From Peromyscus leucopus (taxonomy: Eukaryota; Chordata; Mammalia; Rodentia; Cricetidae): a stretch of 64,000 nucleotides of DNA. Shown here one piece after another: positions 11,737 to 24,500 of the stretch. Positions within the stretch are counted from its first letter, which is position 1. Each line of letters begins with the position of its first letter. Under the pieces are notes generated by a model, which saw only the letters and a program-made list of their open reading frames with translations, made no database searches and had not been told where the DNA came from. The translations under genes were made by a program, and so were the position numbers. Location: NCBI RefSeq assembly GCF_004664715.2, contig NC_051086.1:73807486-73871485 (forward strand), read 5' to 3'.

Positions 11737-14700
11737 TCCTTCCTTTCTGTAACATCTCTGACCTGATAGTGGCTGTTACCATTCAGTTACTGCCTGTTTG
11801 TGGCAGCAACTGGCTGATACCCACATATTTGTTGACTTACAAGTAATAGAAAAGCAGATGAGTGCCGGGCGGTGGTGGCATATGCCTGTAATCCCAGCAC
11901 TCCAGAGGCAGAGGCAGGCGGAACTCTGTGAGTTCGAGGCCAGCCTGGTCTACAAAGTGAGTTCCAGGAAAGGCACAAAGCTACACAGAGAAAACAAAAC
12001 AAACAAACAAAAAAAAAGAGAAAGAAAGAAAAGAAAAAGAAAGAAAAGCAGGTAAGTTTGAAGAGTAACAAAGTTCTCGTCCAGAGTCCTGCAGGTAGGC
12101 AGAGGCAGACCTTGGAGTTCAGTTTCTTATCTCTGCAGCCACTGTTCGCTCACCCTTTCTGCCTCTCCGCTGGAAAAGGATCGTTCTTCGTCAGCCCCAG
12201 CTGTCACTACCCTACCGATTAGATTTTAAACTGAGTGCGTGGGAAAGCATCTTCTTCACAATCTAAAGCATATCTGATGTCTTTTTGGACCGGTTCTTAG
12301 AGCGTTGAACCACAGAATGGGGTGGTCGTCTATCATCCCTCTCCTGTTAGCAATTGCCAAGAGTGCCATCACAGATAGTGGCACTATCTGCACAGTGTCA
12401 TACTCAGTCCTAAAAGGAAGCTGGCATGGTAGCAGGGGCTGTGCTTAGGGTCAGTTAAAGCTGTGGCATCCAAGGGCGTGGAAGGGGCCTCGGGGATATT
12501 CATTGCCTTGGCCTTGGAGTTTTCTGTTCATAAGACTCAGGGTTCTTCTGGCTCCATGGCTGTCTGTTGCCCTTCTCTGTGGATCCTGTGCAGCCTCAGA
12601 CAAATTGACTATGACTTATCTCCATAGCTAGGAGGACTGTATTTTTACCCATCCATTCAAAAATTATTAAGTTGCAGCAAAAGATGAGCATTGTGCTTGA
12701 AACTGGAAATAAAATAGTGAAGACCACCTTCATAGATTTGTGTTATAGTGTGAAAAGATGAAATTAAAAAAAAAAAATGTTTAGGGACCAAGTTCTTGCT
12801 GTTACAGTAAGGACTCTGCTTAGGTGGGCAAGGACAAAGTCATTCTTTGTGGTGTCTGGAAGATCTCTTAGCAGGTGACATGAGTTAGCTTGAAGGAAGA
12901 GAAGCAGGCCGAATGTTCTAGGAGAAATAAACAGTCAGTGCCTTCAAGAGGATAAGGCCTTCTTGGGTCAAGGGAACAGAAAGGAGGTAGTATTAGCCAG
13001 AGGGCAGAGAGACAAGGAGGTGATGCCTTGAGCTCGGGGAATAGCTATTGAGGCTTGTGGGTCAGGGATGCATCAACGTGTTACCCTAAGCATTTTGGGA
13101 GGCTGAAAGATAGTTTTAAGTAGAGGTGCATGATATGATCTGCTTTTAATAGTTATGGCTGCCATATGAAGAAGAGTCTGTCTTGGGACAGGCAACAAGG
13201 CCAGTTATGAGGCTACAGTTTCACAGGTAGGAGATGTTGCATGCTGGTCTTGATTTCATTTGGGCACTGTGGAGTTGCAGTGGTGAGCTGATTTTGAATG
13301 TATTTTGAAAGCACTGTTGACAATATTTGGACCTGGGGAGTGGGCAACAAAGGAGACTCAACCTGTGGGTTTGGTCTCATGCCTATGAATTCTGCTGGAT
13401 GAGCTACAGAGCTGCAGAATCCAGTGCTGTGGTCTGGATTTAGTGTGCTGATGTATAAAGGTTGGTGCTGAACTGTTCTTTCCCTCCATAGCTTTGGAAT
13501 TCTGCTGTGAGACAAAGAACACATAAGACTAACCCAAAAGCCAGAGGCAAAGGAGATTATTGGGAAAGAAAGTGGCTAAGTCCTGCTTCACTGTTCGCCT
13601 TTCTGAATGTGATTGCCACGCCCAGAACTAAATCAGAGCCCCTGCAGGTGTGTCCATCCAACCCCTGGCCCACGTATGTTTCAGGCTAGCTGTGAATGAG
13701 GCCTGGGATGTTTGTAGATGACAGTATCATGTCACAGTGTTAGAAGGTTGGGCACCCCTGTATGCTGGCTACTCTGTCCAGGGCACTGAGTAGCCATTAG
13801 GTTGCTTTCTCATTAGGTACAGATGATTTCCATAAATGGGGGCCCCTTTTCTCTCAACCCTTTTTCATTCTTTCGGGGGTTGGAGAGAGTAGGTAGGCTC
13901 AGAGTGTGGGAGCTGGCATTTTGCATCTGCTTTTCCATTTAGGTCTCTTAGGATTGGTTTCTTCGGAAACTGGAGGAGGAGGAGGAGGCTTGATTGCACT
14001 CTGGCAGATCAAGAGAAATTGAAAAATTGTATTATTATTTCCCAGCAGAACAATTGTGCCATCTTTCCTCACTGAGCCCCAGAGAGTACATTGTTCCCAG
14101 GATGGTTGCTTTTTTACCTTTGTTTGTAGTATAAAGCTCATCCATCCACCAGGACAGGGTGTGTCGACCACAAGAGAGGAATGTCTTTCTCTGTAGCTTC
14201 TCCTTTCCTCCCCCTTTTTTTTCCTCTTTCTTTTTTCCACTGCATGTGTATGCACAGATGTGTGTATATGCGTTCATGTGCATGTGTGTATTGTATGCAT
14301 GCACATGAAGGCCCGAGGCCAGCAACAGGTGTCTTCTTCAGTCACTCCAATAGTTTTTGAGACCGAGTAGCTCACTGAATCTGGAGCTTACTGAGTAACC
14401 TAGGCTAAGTAACCAGTGATGGAGATTTGGTCTGAAATCCAAGATGGGGTTGAAGATGTCTCCATCTTCATAGCATTGGGATTACAGGTGCGTGTACCGA
14501 TGGTGCATGTTCCGATGCCTAACTTTTTTTTTTTTTAATATGCATACTGGGGATTGGACTTGTCTCCATGCTATGCTTGTATCGCAAGTACTTTGCCCCC
14601 CAAGCCATCTCCCCTCCATCCCATTTTATTTTTAACCTGAATGGTTTCTGCCGGGCAGAGACTAGCCGACGTGGCCACACAGCTTCTTTGCTTGCAGGAG

Positions 14701-15510
14701 AAAATGTGAAAGTCTATCCCCCATGCTGTGTAATGGTTTGACTATTTTTAGACTAGGGCTGCTTGAGATATAAGTTGCTATTTTAGTCAGCAGCCTGGTG
14801 GTGGGTAGACAGCTCCTGCTTCACCCTACATGGAGCACTCTCGGCTTGATCCAACGTCAACCATTTTGGAAGCTCATACTCCACCCTTTGAAATTCCTAG
14901 TAGGGTATGAGCCTCGGAGCTCAGTGGTTGCCTCTCGGGCTGAGGATGTGGTGGACCCTCGGGTGCTTGGGGCATTATGAAAGCATCCTTCCCCAGGGTG
15001 TAATTATTTTTCTTTCTACTAATAAGAGCTACAGAGCAGTGCCTCCATCCCATAGGAAATGAGTGATATAATTTAGGGGATTGCCAAGGGAAAGGAGGGT
15101 AAGCTGGGACATGCACATCCACGCGCGAAGATAGCTTGGATAAATTCTGAAGCTACTAGGTGGGGTCAGTTGTTCTTCAAACTGGTTAGTGGATACACTC
15201 AGTAAGTTCATATAGGGTCTAGCTAAGCAGCTAGTCCAAGTGCCATGTCCAACCTGCACTGGGTATGGGCTTTTTGGGGACTCCCTCTTGTGTCTTCCAT
15301 TATTTGATCTGAGGATACCAGGTTCCTCCTAATTGGAGGAAAATATTACTTTGTCTTTTGTTTAAAAGGAAAGTTTTAAAGATAGGTCAGATTGGAAACT
15401 GGTAAACAAACAAAAACAACCTCCACACTATCTGGATTTTAAAAGTGGCTTTTTTGGTTTGCTTTTGGTTTTTGTTTGTTGTTCATTTCGGATTTTTTTG
15501 TTTTTTGGGA

Positions 15511-15552
<42 letters not shown>

Positions 15553-18500
15553 CTTGCTGAGCATGTTGACAGGTAGAGCTCTGGGATTTCAAAGCTGTCA
15601 AGGCTTTTACCCATTTGTTTCTCTCTGCCTTCTGCTTTCCTCTCCTCTCCTCTCCTCTCCTCTCCTCTCCTCTCCTCTCCTCCCCTCCCCTCCCCTCCCC
15701 TCCCCTCCCCTCCCCTCCCCTCCCCTCTCCTCCCCTCCCCCTCTTCCTCTCTCTGCACATGTGTTAACCTGCAGAGAATAGTCAGAATGATGCAGACATC
15801 ACCAGATCCTGGTGTGGGGGTGGCGTTAGGTTTGGAGGTCTCTCTTCACCCTCTTGCTAGATTGGAACAGCAGTCTTCTGGACTGCACATTTTCATCCTT
15901 CTGCTGATAAATGGTAAGGTTAGCTTGAAGGGAAACCTGGGCCGTGAGTATCCAGATGGGTGTGCCAGGCTGTGTGTATGCATTTTAGAGCCACAGCATC
16001 AGGTACTGATAATGTGTGCAGTGTTGGAAGCAAACTCTTTTCACTCGGGGAGAATGGAGGTGAAAATGTGCCTCCTTGTTTAGGTGGCCTGGATGTAGCC
16101 AGGTATCAAATAAGCTGCCTGGTGCCAGAACAGGTGATACAATACAGGGAAACTAGTCTGGCAGGCCCTCTAATGTGGGGTGCAGGCTATCCAGATCTGC
16201 ATACATAAAGCTTCACAAGTTCCGAGTGAGAAAGCAGAGACCTTTCAAATGCAGCGTGTACTCTTTTGTTTAGTGACAATTACTAAAATTCGGGGGGCGG
16301 GGGAGGGCACAGGGGAGCAGAAATCCTTGCTTTTTTTTTTAAGATTTAAAACTTGGTTATGCACCACCCTTTTGATTTGGGTGAGGGGGTACAGCTGAAT
16401 TTGATAGAGTTTCTGTTTGCTTTTGCTTGGCACGAGGTTTATCTATTGAGCAAACTCGGGCTGTTTTATTAAATAAACTAGATGTTTGCTTTAGATTCAG
16501 TGCTGCAGGCCAAGTTGACACCTCTTTGATGGTTTTGGTTTTTCTTGTTGATAACAGCAACCTTTTCATTTAGAAGAGAAGGTCGGGTTAGAGTGTGTCT
16601 CACGTGATGGCTTCTCTGTTTCCATAGTTTCATGAACCATCGGGCCCCAGCCAATGGCCGCTACAAACCAACGTGCTACGAACATGCTGCTAATTGCTAC
16701 ACACACGCAGTGAGTACAACTTCTCTGTCGCCATCCTTCACTGGGGCTGTGGTGGGACAAAAGCCTTCTCTAGTGACGTCAGCACTAGTGATTGGAACTG
16801 CTCATCCTTGTGACCGGAAGTACCGGAGTGTCAGTGCTGGGTTTTACCACTAGAATCTGAAAGTTGTGAGCATGGAGAGTGCACTGGACACTCTAACCCA
16901 TAGCCCATGCTCTCCTGGACTTGTGTACCCCAATACATCTTCAAAAGAACAGTAGGAAGTAAGTACCCTGGTGAGGGGACAATAAGGAAGCTGGCTTATG
17001 GATGCTGTGGCACTTGAACAAAAGGTACTGCTTTTTCAAGACAGCTAGCTGCTGGGCTTACTTGGCAAGGGCAAGTAATGATTTGTTGAAAAGGAGAGGT
17101 TTTTTGTTGTTGTTGTTGCTTGGGTCTTGTTTGTTTTTACCAAGTGATTCTCTGAGACAGGGAGGCTAAATCTTCTCACCCTCACAGTGGCCATTGCATT
17201 TTCCTGTCATTATCCATTTCCTTTAGCTTTGGTTTTACGATTCTCTTTGGAAGTTTCATCCTGTAAGACCTTGGGAGAGAAATTGTGACTGAGGTATTGT
17301 GATATTCTAAACACTCACTAAATATGACTATTTAGACGAGGCTTATGTTACGGATGGGGTTGGGCCAGTGCGGTGGTTTGGATATTTAGATAACACAGCC
17401 TACCTTCAGGAATAACATTTGTGTAGGTCGGACCTGAATTCTCCTTACCTTTTCTCCACATGTTATAAGTTACAGAATTGTGCTTAAACGGAAACTTAGT
17501 AAGAACTGATAAAAGCTCCATGCTAATATTTTAGAACAGAGTATGTGATCTTGTTAAATATACGCATATTTGGGAGCATTATAGACCCATGAACTTTCTG
17601 AAGACAGTATCTATGTCTACCGCCACCGTTTCTTTAAAGAGAAGGTATTATCAGGTGTGGTGATGCATGCTGGCAATTTGAAGGCTAGTAAGGATTGTGC
17701 CAGCCTGTCTCAAAACATGACAGTACCACCAGCAAACATAAATGAGAGGGTGCTTTCACATGAGAAGAGTAAAAGGGACATAATCTCTAAGGGTGCAGTT
17801 TTTTTTCAGACAAGTTTTTCTTTATGAAAAAACATTATTGCTCGTCCTGCTCTTGTGCTGTACGAGACCAATGAAAACTGGCATCTGATGTTGAAATTTG
17901 GGTCTGTGGTGTAAAATATAACACAGAAGCTGACCGTGGTGGTCCTGTCCTGTCATCCCATCACCTAGGAGGTAGAGAAGGGAGAGCTCAAAGTCGTCCT
18001 TGCCTACTTAGTGGTTGGAGAGGAAGGACACAGGAGGGAGGAGGAGAGAGGGAGGAGGTGGCAGTCCGAGTTCTTAGATTCCGGTTTCCTCAAACTGTGG
18101 GCTTTGGGGATGGATAATTCAACGTGTACTATTTAAAGTGATGAAAGCCCTCCAACCCACTTTGTCCTGCAAGGACTCCCAAATAGATAAAATGAGCAAG
18201 GTCCGAGTTAAAAACTAAGACATACTAATCCAACAGCTGATTGGGGGTGGGGGTGTTTTATACAGTAGAGTATGGATTTGATTTACTCACGAATCCTTAA
18301 ATAGCGGGATTGAGGCCAGGATGGAATGCTTGGAAGTGAGGACCTCTCTGGGGAGCCTACAGCATACTTGATGTTTGGATATTTGAAATACCTCCTGTCT
18401 ATCAGTCTAGAGAAATTAGGATAAAGAACAACTATTTCGCAACAGTTGGGCAATGTTGTGTCTGCTTGTTTGTGCGCTCGTCGGTTGGCCCAGTTCCCTG

Positions 18501-21500
18501 GAGCAGGAACACCTGCTTCTCTCCTTTTGATTAGCCAAGGGGGACAAATGTTCGCACAAAGCTTCCTTTCTCGGAATCGGCAGACCTCCGTGATTTTTAA
18601 GCAAAAGTCTCGACCCCATGGACACCAAGGCACTCATTTCTCTTTCCCTTCCTCGCAGTTCCTCATCGTTCCGGCCATCGTGGGCAGCGCCCTCCTCCAT
18701 CGGTTGTCGGACGACTGTTGGGAGAAGGTAACAGCATGGATCTACGGGATGGGCCTCTGCGCCCTCTTCATCGTCTCCACGGTGTTTCACATAGTGTCGT
18801 GGAAAAAGAGCCACCTGAGGTAGGCGGGGCGGGGCGCTTCTTGTGCATATCCACACAGTTGACGAAGTGTGTTCTCAGCTCCCGGGCTGCTGCAGTTTAG
18901 TCAGGAGGGTGGCGAGTGGACCTTCTCCCGTCCTGGAGGCTTTGAGCTGTCCCCGAGTTCTAGACAGTCTCTTAGGGTTGGGCAGTTGTGAAGACCCCGC
19001 TGAAAGCGGCAGGTACCCTGGCTGGCTTTCCTGGTCTTACAGCTAAGATCCTGCCAGCTAGTTTCCAGTGATCTCATGCACACCAGAAATGCTAAGAGAG
19101 CCACAGCTATGGCCCGGCAAGGAAGGCCATTGAACTTTGCACTCCAGTCCTCCTACTTTTAACCTTGAGCAAGTAATGCCACCTCACAGGAAGAGCCCCG
19201 GTTTCTTCATTATGAAACTGAAGATTGTTATGCTGCCTCATAAGCTTATTGTCCTGCAATAAAGTGAATAAGGTGATAAATGTGAAGATAATGTGACAAG
19301 TGTAGAATGTAGGACGTGGTGACCAAGAGATACATCATGGTGAAGATTGACTGTGAGGTACTTTCCAAACACTATCGTAGTCCTTGGCCTCCCAATATGA
19401 ATGTAAAAGTGTTTGTCAGTATTAGGCTGGAAGACAGAGCATTATTTATATGAAAACATGTGCTTACCAAATAAAACCTTCCATACTTGAGTAGATTAAA
19501 CCCCAAAGAGGAAAACAATTTTTAAAGGAGCAGAGGACTTGGAGCAGGGGACAGGTAATTCAAAGGAGCATGAAACTTGAGCTGGGCATAGTGGCACATG
19601 CCTGTAGTCCTAGCATGGCGGAGGGAGAAGTGGGAAGAGCAGAAGTCTGGGGCCAGCTGGAGCTGCATAAATGAGACTCTGCTTCGAAACAGAAATGTAA
19701 GACCTTTGGTTTCATAAATTGTCAAAAAAAAAGTCTCCCCAGACACGACGGCACTCAGGCTTACAATTCCAGTCCTTGGGAGGCTGAGACATGAGAAATG
19801 GCATGCCTGTGAGGCTACCCTGGATTACATCGTGAGTTCCAGTGAGCTACAGAGTGAGACTCTGGCTCACAGACACAAAGCATACAACAGAAAAACCGTT
19901 GCTGGGGAGGAGGCAGGCTTGGGGGGAGGCCCCGCACCCTGCATTATCCTTTTTCACTATATCCTTTAAAATTCTGCTACCCTTTCCTATAAAGTGACGG
20001 TTCCCTAGGATTCAAATAAAACCACAGCGTTGAATCACAAGGGCACCCTGGGGCATACTCACAGGAGAGTCACAGAAGTACCTGTGCTGGCTCCCCAGGA
20101 CACATAGTCACAGGACCCAGAGGCCTGTCTGGAAGCGGAGCACTTCATTATCTTCTTGGCACGGCCTGATGCTTGTGGCTGCCTCGGCTCACTTGGCTCT
20201 GATGTCTAGGTTTCTGAATCAATAAAGAGTTGTAGATGCCGACTTCAGTATTTGGGGCCTCCCTGGCAGAGGCTAGAGAAGAGGTATAATAGAAACAAGA
20301 CTCTCTTGAACCTTGAAAGAGCATTGCTAGAATCACAAACCACATGTAGATTTTTTTTTTTATTTTTTTTTTGCTCATCATTCAATCAGTGTTTTTTAAA
20401 ATGCCCAACCAAGTCTAGAATTAGGGGAGAGAAGGAAAGTCCCAATTTCTGAGTTTTTGCTGGGTACTATACCAAGAACGTAGCCTACATACATTTCCCA
20501 CATTTAGTGTTCTCAGATTGGTCCCCTTTTTGTGCGATAGTGTGAGTCAGAAAAGTGGCCGGTGGAACGTTTTTTTTGTTTTGTGGGGAAGTGGTATTGG
20601 GGACTGACTCTCGGATTTCGTGTATGCTAGGCAAGTATTCTGCCATTGAGCCACATTCCCAGCCCTCTTTTTACTTTTTATCTTGAGAACAAGTTACATA
20701 CTTTGCTACTCAGGGCAGTCTTGAAGTCACTGTGTATCCCAGGTAGACCTTGGCCTTAAAATCATCCTGCTTTAGCATTCCAGTAGCTGGGATCACAGGC
20801 CTGTGTCACACGGGCTAGCTGGTGGCAGAGCAGGAGGGAGGTTCTAGGTTTGAATATCTGCCCTAACAATGTCTAGAAAGCAGGATTAGGAAGTCCTCAA
20901 GCCTTGCTCGGAATTAAGATCATCTCAGGAGTTCAAAATAAGAAATGGAAATTCTTCGCTTTCCTCCTCTGTGCTCTTTTTCCCAGCTCTTTCAGAGTAG
21001 AGTCTTGCATCCATGAGATGACTACCTTTATTCCCAGGTGATTCCCAGAGGTGGTGAAGTTCGATTGGACGCTTGCTTCGTTAGACCTGCCGCTAAATTC
21101 TCAGGGAGTCAATTGCAGCCTCTGCACTAGTCTTCTTCACAAATCTGGTTTTCACTTGTTCACTCCCACATCCTTGTCGATCTGCTTTGCCCAACAGTGT
21201 GTACGGTGAGGCCGCGCTGAGTGCTGAAGCCCCACAAAATGGTGGCTTTTGCATTCCTAGGAACCAAAAATAGACTCAACATAACGCTGTGGAGCGGGGT
21301 CAGGTAGCACATGCCTGTAGCCAACACTGTGAGAGGTGTAGGCAAGCGGACCAAGATTTCAAGCCCAGCCTCAGCTACATGACAAGTTCCAGGCCAGCCT
21401 GGGCTATATGAGACGTCTCAAAACAAAACAATAAAGACCATCCTCTGCATTTACATTTTTATTTATTAATTCATATTTCAAAAGATTACTTAGATGTATG

Positions 21501-24500
21501 GATGTATATGTGTGTGAATGTATGCCATGTGTATGTGCTGACCAAGGCCAGAACATCAGATTCCCTGAAGCTGGAGTTATGGGTGGGTGTGAGCTGCCAA
21601 CATGGATGCTGGGAACCACATGCAGGTCCTTTGGAAGAGCATGTTCCATGGAAGAGCGGTTTGCACTCCTAACTGCTGACCCATCTCTCCGTCCCCATGC
21701 ATTTCTAATTTTAAATGACCTCAACAAAATACTGGGTGTTGCTGGAGGGCTTCTCTCCAGGTTCCACCAAGCCCCGCAGTCCCACAATCCACGTATAAAA
21801 TAATCACTCAGACGCTTATATCACTTATAAACTCTATGGACGTGGCAGGCTTCTTGCTAACTGTTCTTTTATCTTAAATCAACCCATTTCTATAAATCTA
21901 TACCTTGCCACGTAGCTGGTGGCTTACCAGAGTCTTTACATGCTGCTTATTCTGGCGGTGGCTGCAGTGTCTCCCCCCTCAGCCTTCCGCTTCCCAGAAT
22001 TCTCCTCTCTCCTTGCCCCACCTACTTCCTGCCTGGCCACTGGCCAACCAGTGTTTTATTTATTGACCAATCAGAACAATTTGACATACAGACCATCCCA
22101 CAGCACTTCCCCTTTTCTTTTTTTTAAAAAGGAAGGTTTTAACTTTTACACATCTCCAAAGCCAGCTTGGTATATTTGGGAATTTGGGCGTAGCTTCTCT
22201 TACTACTTCCTGCTGGAGGGGGGCGCTGTATCTATGGGGACACAAAGAAAATTTTAGGATCATGGAATAGTCCATGAGGCTGTATCATCTGAGCCAGTTG
22301 CCTTGAAACGATTCTGGATGTTGGATCATCTGGGCCATGGTGTCATCGGAGACCTTTCAGGGGTCTTGGCTGGTCAAACCTGATGTATCTTAATCTGGAA
22401 CAAATCCATAGCCTCTGGCTTTCTGTGGAGACAAAAGCAGAGTCTCCTTTCCAAAGCAACATATCCTTACATCCAAATTTTGAAGTTAAGGTACCTTTAA
22501 AATATACATTTTGGCATAACTCTACAGCTTTTGCAATCAAATGTTTTTCTTCAGTTACAAATATCAAAGAGAACATAATCCAGATTCTCTGTGTGGTAGC
22601 CATCTTTACGTGGCTTATTTTTTATATTACCTTGAGCCTATTGCTTTAAACTGCACCATTCTAAGACTGAAAAGGCGCTGTGGCTGCTGGCTCTGCCCAC
22701 TTCAGCTTCCCAACATGGTGGTGGTACGTTTTCCGCCAGCTCTGGGAGTCATCAAGTCTCAGAAATAGTGGGTCTAAGCTTTTATCAAAGCAGCGTGTAG
22801 CCCAGAAACCTCTTTAAAAAAAAAAAAAAAATACTAGTAAAGACTAAATCTACCACACAGCTTAAAGTGCCACTGGCAGACGCCTCATTTCCGCCATACT
22901 GCCGGTCAAACGCACACGCCAGGAACCCGCCAGTGTGAAAAGAAGCAGGAACCTGGTTTTGGCTCTGTTTAGAATTGGTTATTAAACATTCTCAGGTTTA
23001 AGGTGGAAACTTGAGCTGTTGGGCGCCATTTGTTGCTGGAGGGCTTCTCTCCAGGTTCCACCAAGCCCCGCAGTCCCACAATCCACTTATAAAATAATCA
23101 CTCAGACGCTTATATCACTTATAAACTGTATGGCCATGGCAGGCTTCTTGCTAACTGTTCTTTTATCTTAAATCAACCCATTTCTATAAATCTATACCTT
23201 GCCACGTAGCTGGTGGCTTACCAGAGTCTTTACATGCTGCTTGTCCTGGCAGTGGCTGCAGTGTCTCCCCCCTCAGCCTTCCGCTTCCCAGAATTCTCCT
23301 CTCTCCTTGCCCCACCTACTTCCTGCCTGGCTACTGGCCAATCAGTGTTTTATTTATTGACCAATCAGAACAATTTGACATACAGACCATCCCACAGCAA
23401 CTGGGTCTTTCTGACATTTTATGAGTCCACCTCAGTGAGTTGGATCTTTTATATATATTTTCTGGCTTTGACTCTGGACCAATTCAGAAATGCAGTGGCT
23501 ACCTATCCATTTACGCAAATACGCCATATTTATGTCTCTTATTGCTGGCCCTAAATGACTGATTTTCCTTGATTACTGTATGCTGTCTACCTTGGCATGT
23601 TTAAAGTTGAAGATGTGTGAAAAAACAAGAATGTAAACTCAGCGAAAACAAAACAGAAGACTTGAAAATGGGACAGGGACCTAGTAGAAGGAAGAGGGGG
23701 AGTTGGGGCCGGTAAGAGATGGCAGAGAAATGAGCATGATAGACTGTGTTATGTGCGTATATACAATTGTCAAAAAATAAGTTTAGAGAAAGCATGTGAC
23801 CTCAGCTTGGGACGTATTAGCTGGGTGCTAAGATGGAGCCCTGTTTTGTGATAGGAACCATGCAGCGGTCTGCCCTCACAGAATTCCATCTTCCAAAAGA
23901 AAAGGAAAACATAAGAAAAAACTTATATCACCTGGCTATAGTGGGGCCCCACCGTCTTATGCCTGGTGTATGTACAGCCTGAAAATATAAAGCTTTTTAC
24001 TGTGGATTCCTGTCATTAAAAAGAAAAGCTGTGGTTTTTAAAGGGCGAGTTATGAACGGAGATGGTGGCCTTGTAGAGGGCTGGCTTCTACTTCCTGTCT
24101 GAATGTTCTGACAAATTTGCCTGCCTTGTTGACTTACCCCAACAGGACAGTGGAGCATTGTTTCCATATGTGTGATCGAATGGTCATCTATTTCTTCATT
24201 GCTGCTTCCTACACGCCATGGTGAGACAGAGTCCCTGGGCCCTGGGAAAGTGTCTGTGATTAGAAGTCCTCACTTCTTTCCCCGCATCCTCTCCATCCTG
24301 CCCCACAGCCCTCCTGCATGACTCTGCCCCTCCCACACTGCATACACACTTGCATCCCCAGCGCTCCACCCCGCACACATACACTTTGATTTACTTGGTT
24401 ACATTACTCAGTACCTGGAAGGGCTGTCTGGCATGGAATCGTTTTAGAGGAGGTACCGTGGACTTGGGTGTAGCTCGCAGGCTCCCTTTCCCCCTCCATC

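Larger units (their letters stand above)
9241..16627 (+). other. MMD: MMD intron 1 (7.4 kb)
   Basis: GT-AG. It contains a C run at 9479-9493, a polypyrimidine tract, SINEs, a probable L2 and microsatellites listed separately. I see nothing assignable in 9600-10160, 10330-11690, 12060-12760, 13440-14230, 14630-15510 and 15760-16620. Confidence 0.9.
9142..16693 (+). other. Upstream reading frame overlapping the MMD start (54 codons after splicing)
   Basis: An ATG at 9142, 73 nt before the MMD ATG and in another frame, stays open for exactly 33 codons to the exon 1 donor at 9240. It continues after splicing for 21 codons in exon 2 to TAA at 16691-16693, so it passes over the MMD start codon. 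Both ATGs have poor contexts (C at -3 for this one, T at -3 for MMD). It is active only if transcription starts before 9142. Scanning theory predicts reduced or leaky MMD initiation. The peptide is Ala/Pro/Arg-rich and I do not recognise it. Confidence 0.55.
21737..23399 (-). mobile_element. Complete short two-LTR endogenous retroelement, non-autonomous, antisense in MMD intron 3
   Basis: Two 369-bp LTRs (21737-22105 and 23031-23399) flank 925 bp of internal sequence. A 6-bp target duplication ACTGGG sits on both sides (21731-21736, 23400-23405). On the minus strand the 5' LTR (23031-23399) is followed two bases later by TGGCGCCCAACA (23017-23028 on +), a lysine-tRNA-type primer-binding site. 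A purine tract (aaaagaaaaggggaag) immediately precedes the 3' LTR. LTR ends are TG...CA. The LTRs differ at 9 of 369 positions with no gaps. No gag, pro, pol or env reading frame is recognisable, so it would have needed proteins from another element. The primer-site type and 6-bp duplication suggest an ERVK (class II) lineage. Confidence 0.93.
18820..24145 (+). other. MMD: MMD intron 3 (5.3 kb)
   Basis: GT-AG. Contains a MIR, several B1-related SINEs, a B2-type SINE and the antisense two-LTR element. The stretch 23410-24140 shows nothing assignable. Confidence 0.95.

Noticed and set aside
21737..23399. Direct repeats as a CRISPR-like or segmental duplication
   Set aside because: TG...CA ends, primer site, purine tract and target duplication fit a retroelement exactly.
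21919..23554. Two near-identical 112-113-codon frames beginning [10 protein letters not shown], a possible duplicated gene
   Set aside because: They are the antisense reading of the two LTRs of the intron-3 retroelement; the similarity is LTR identity.
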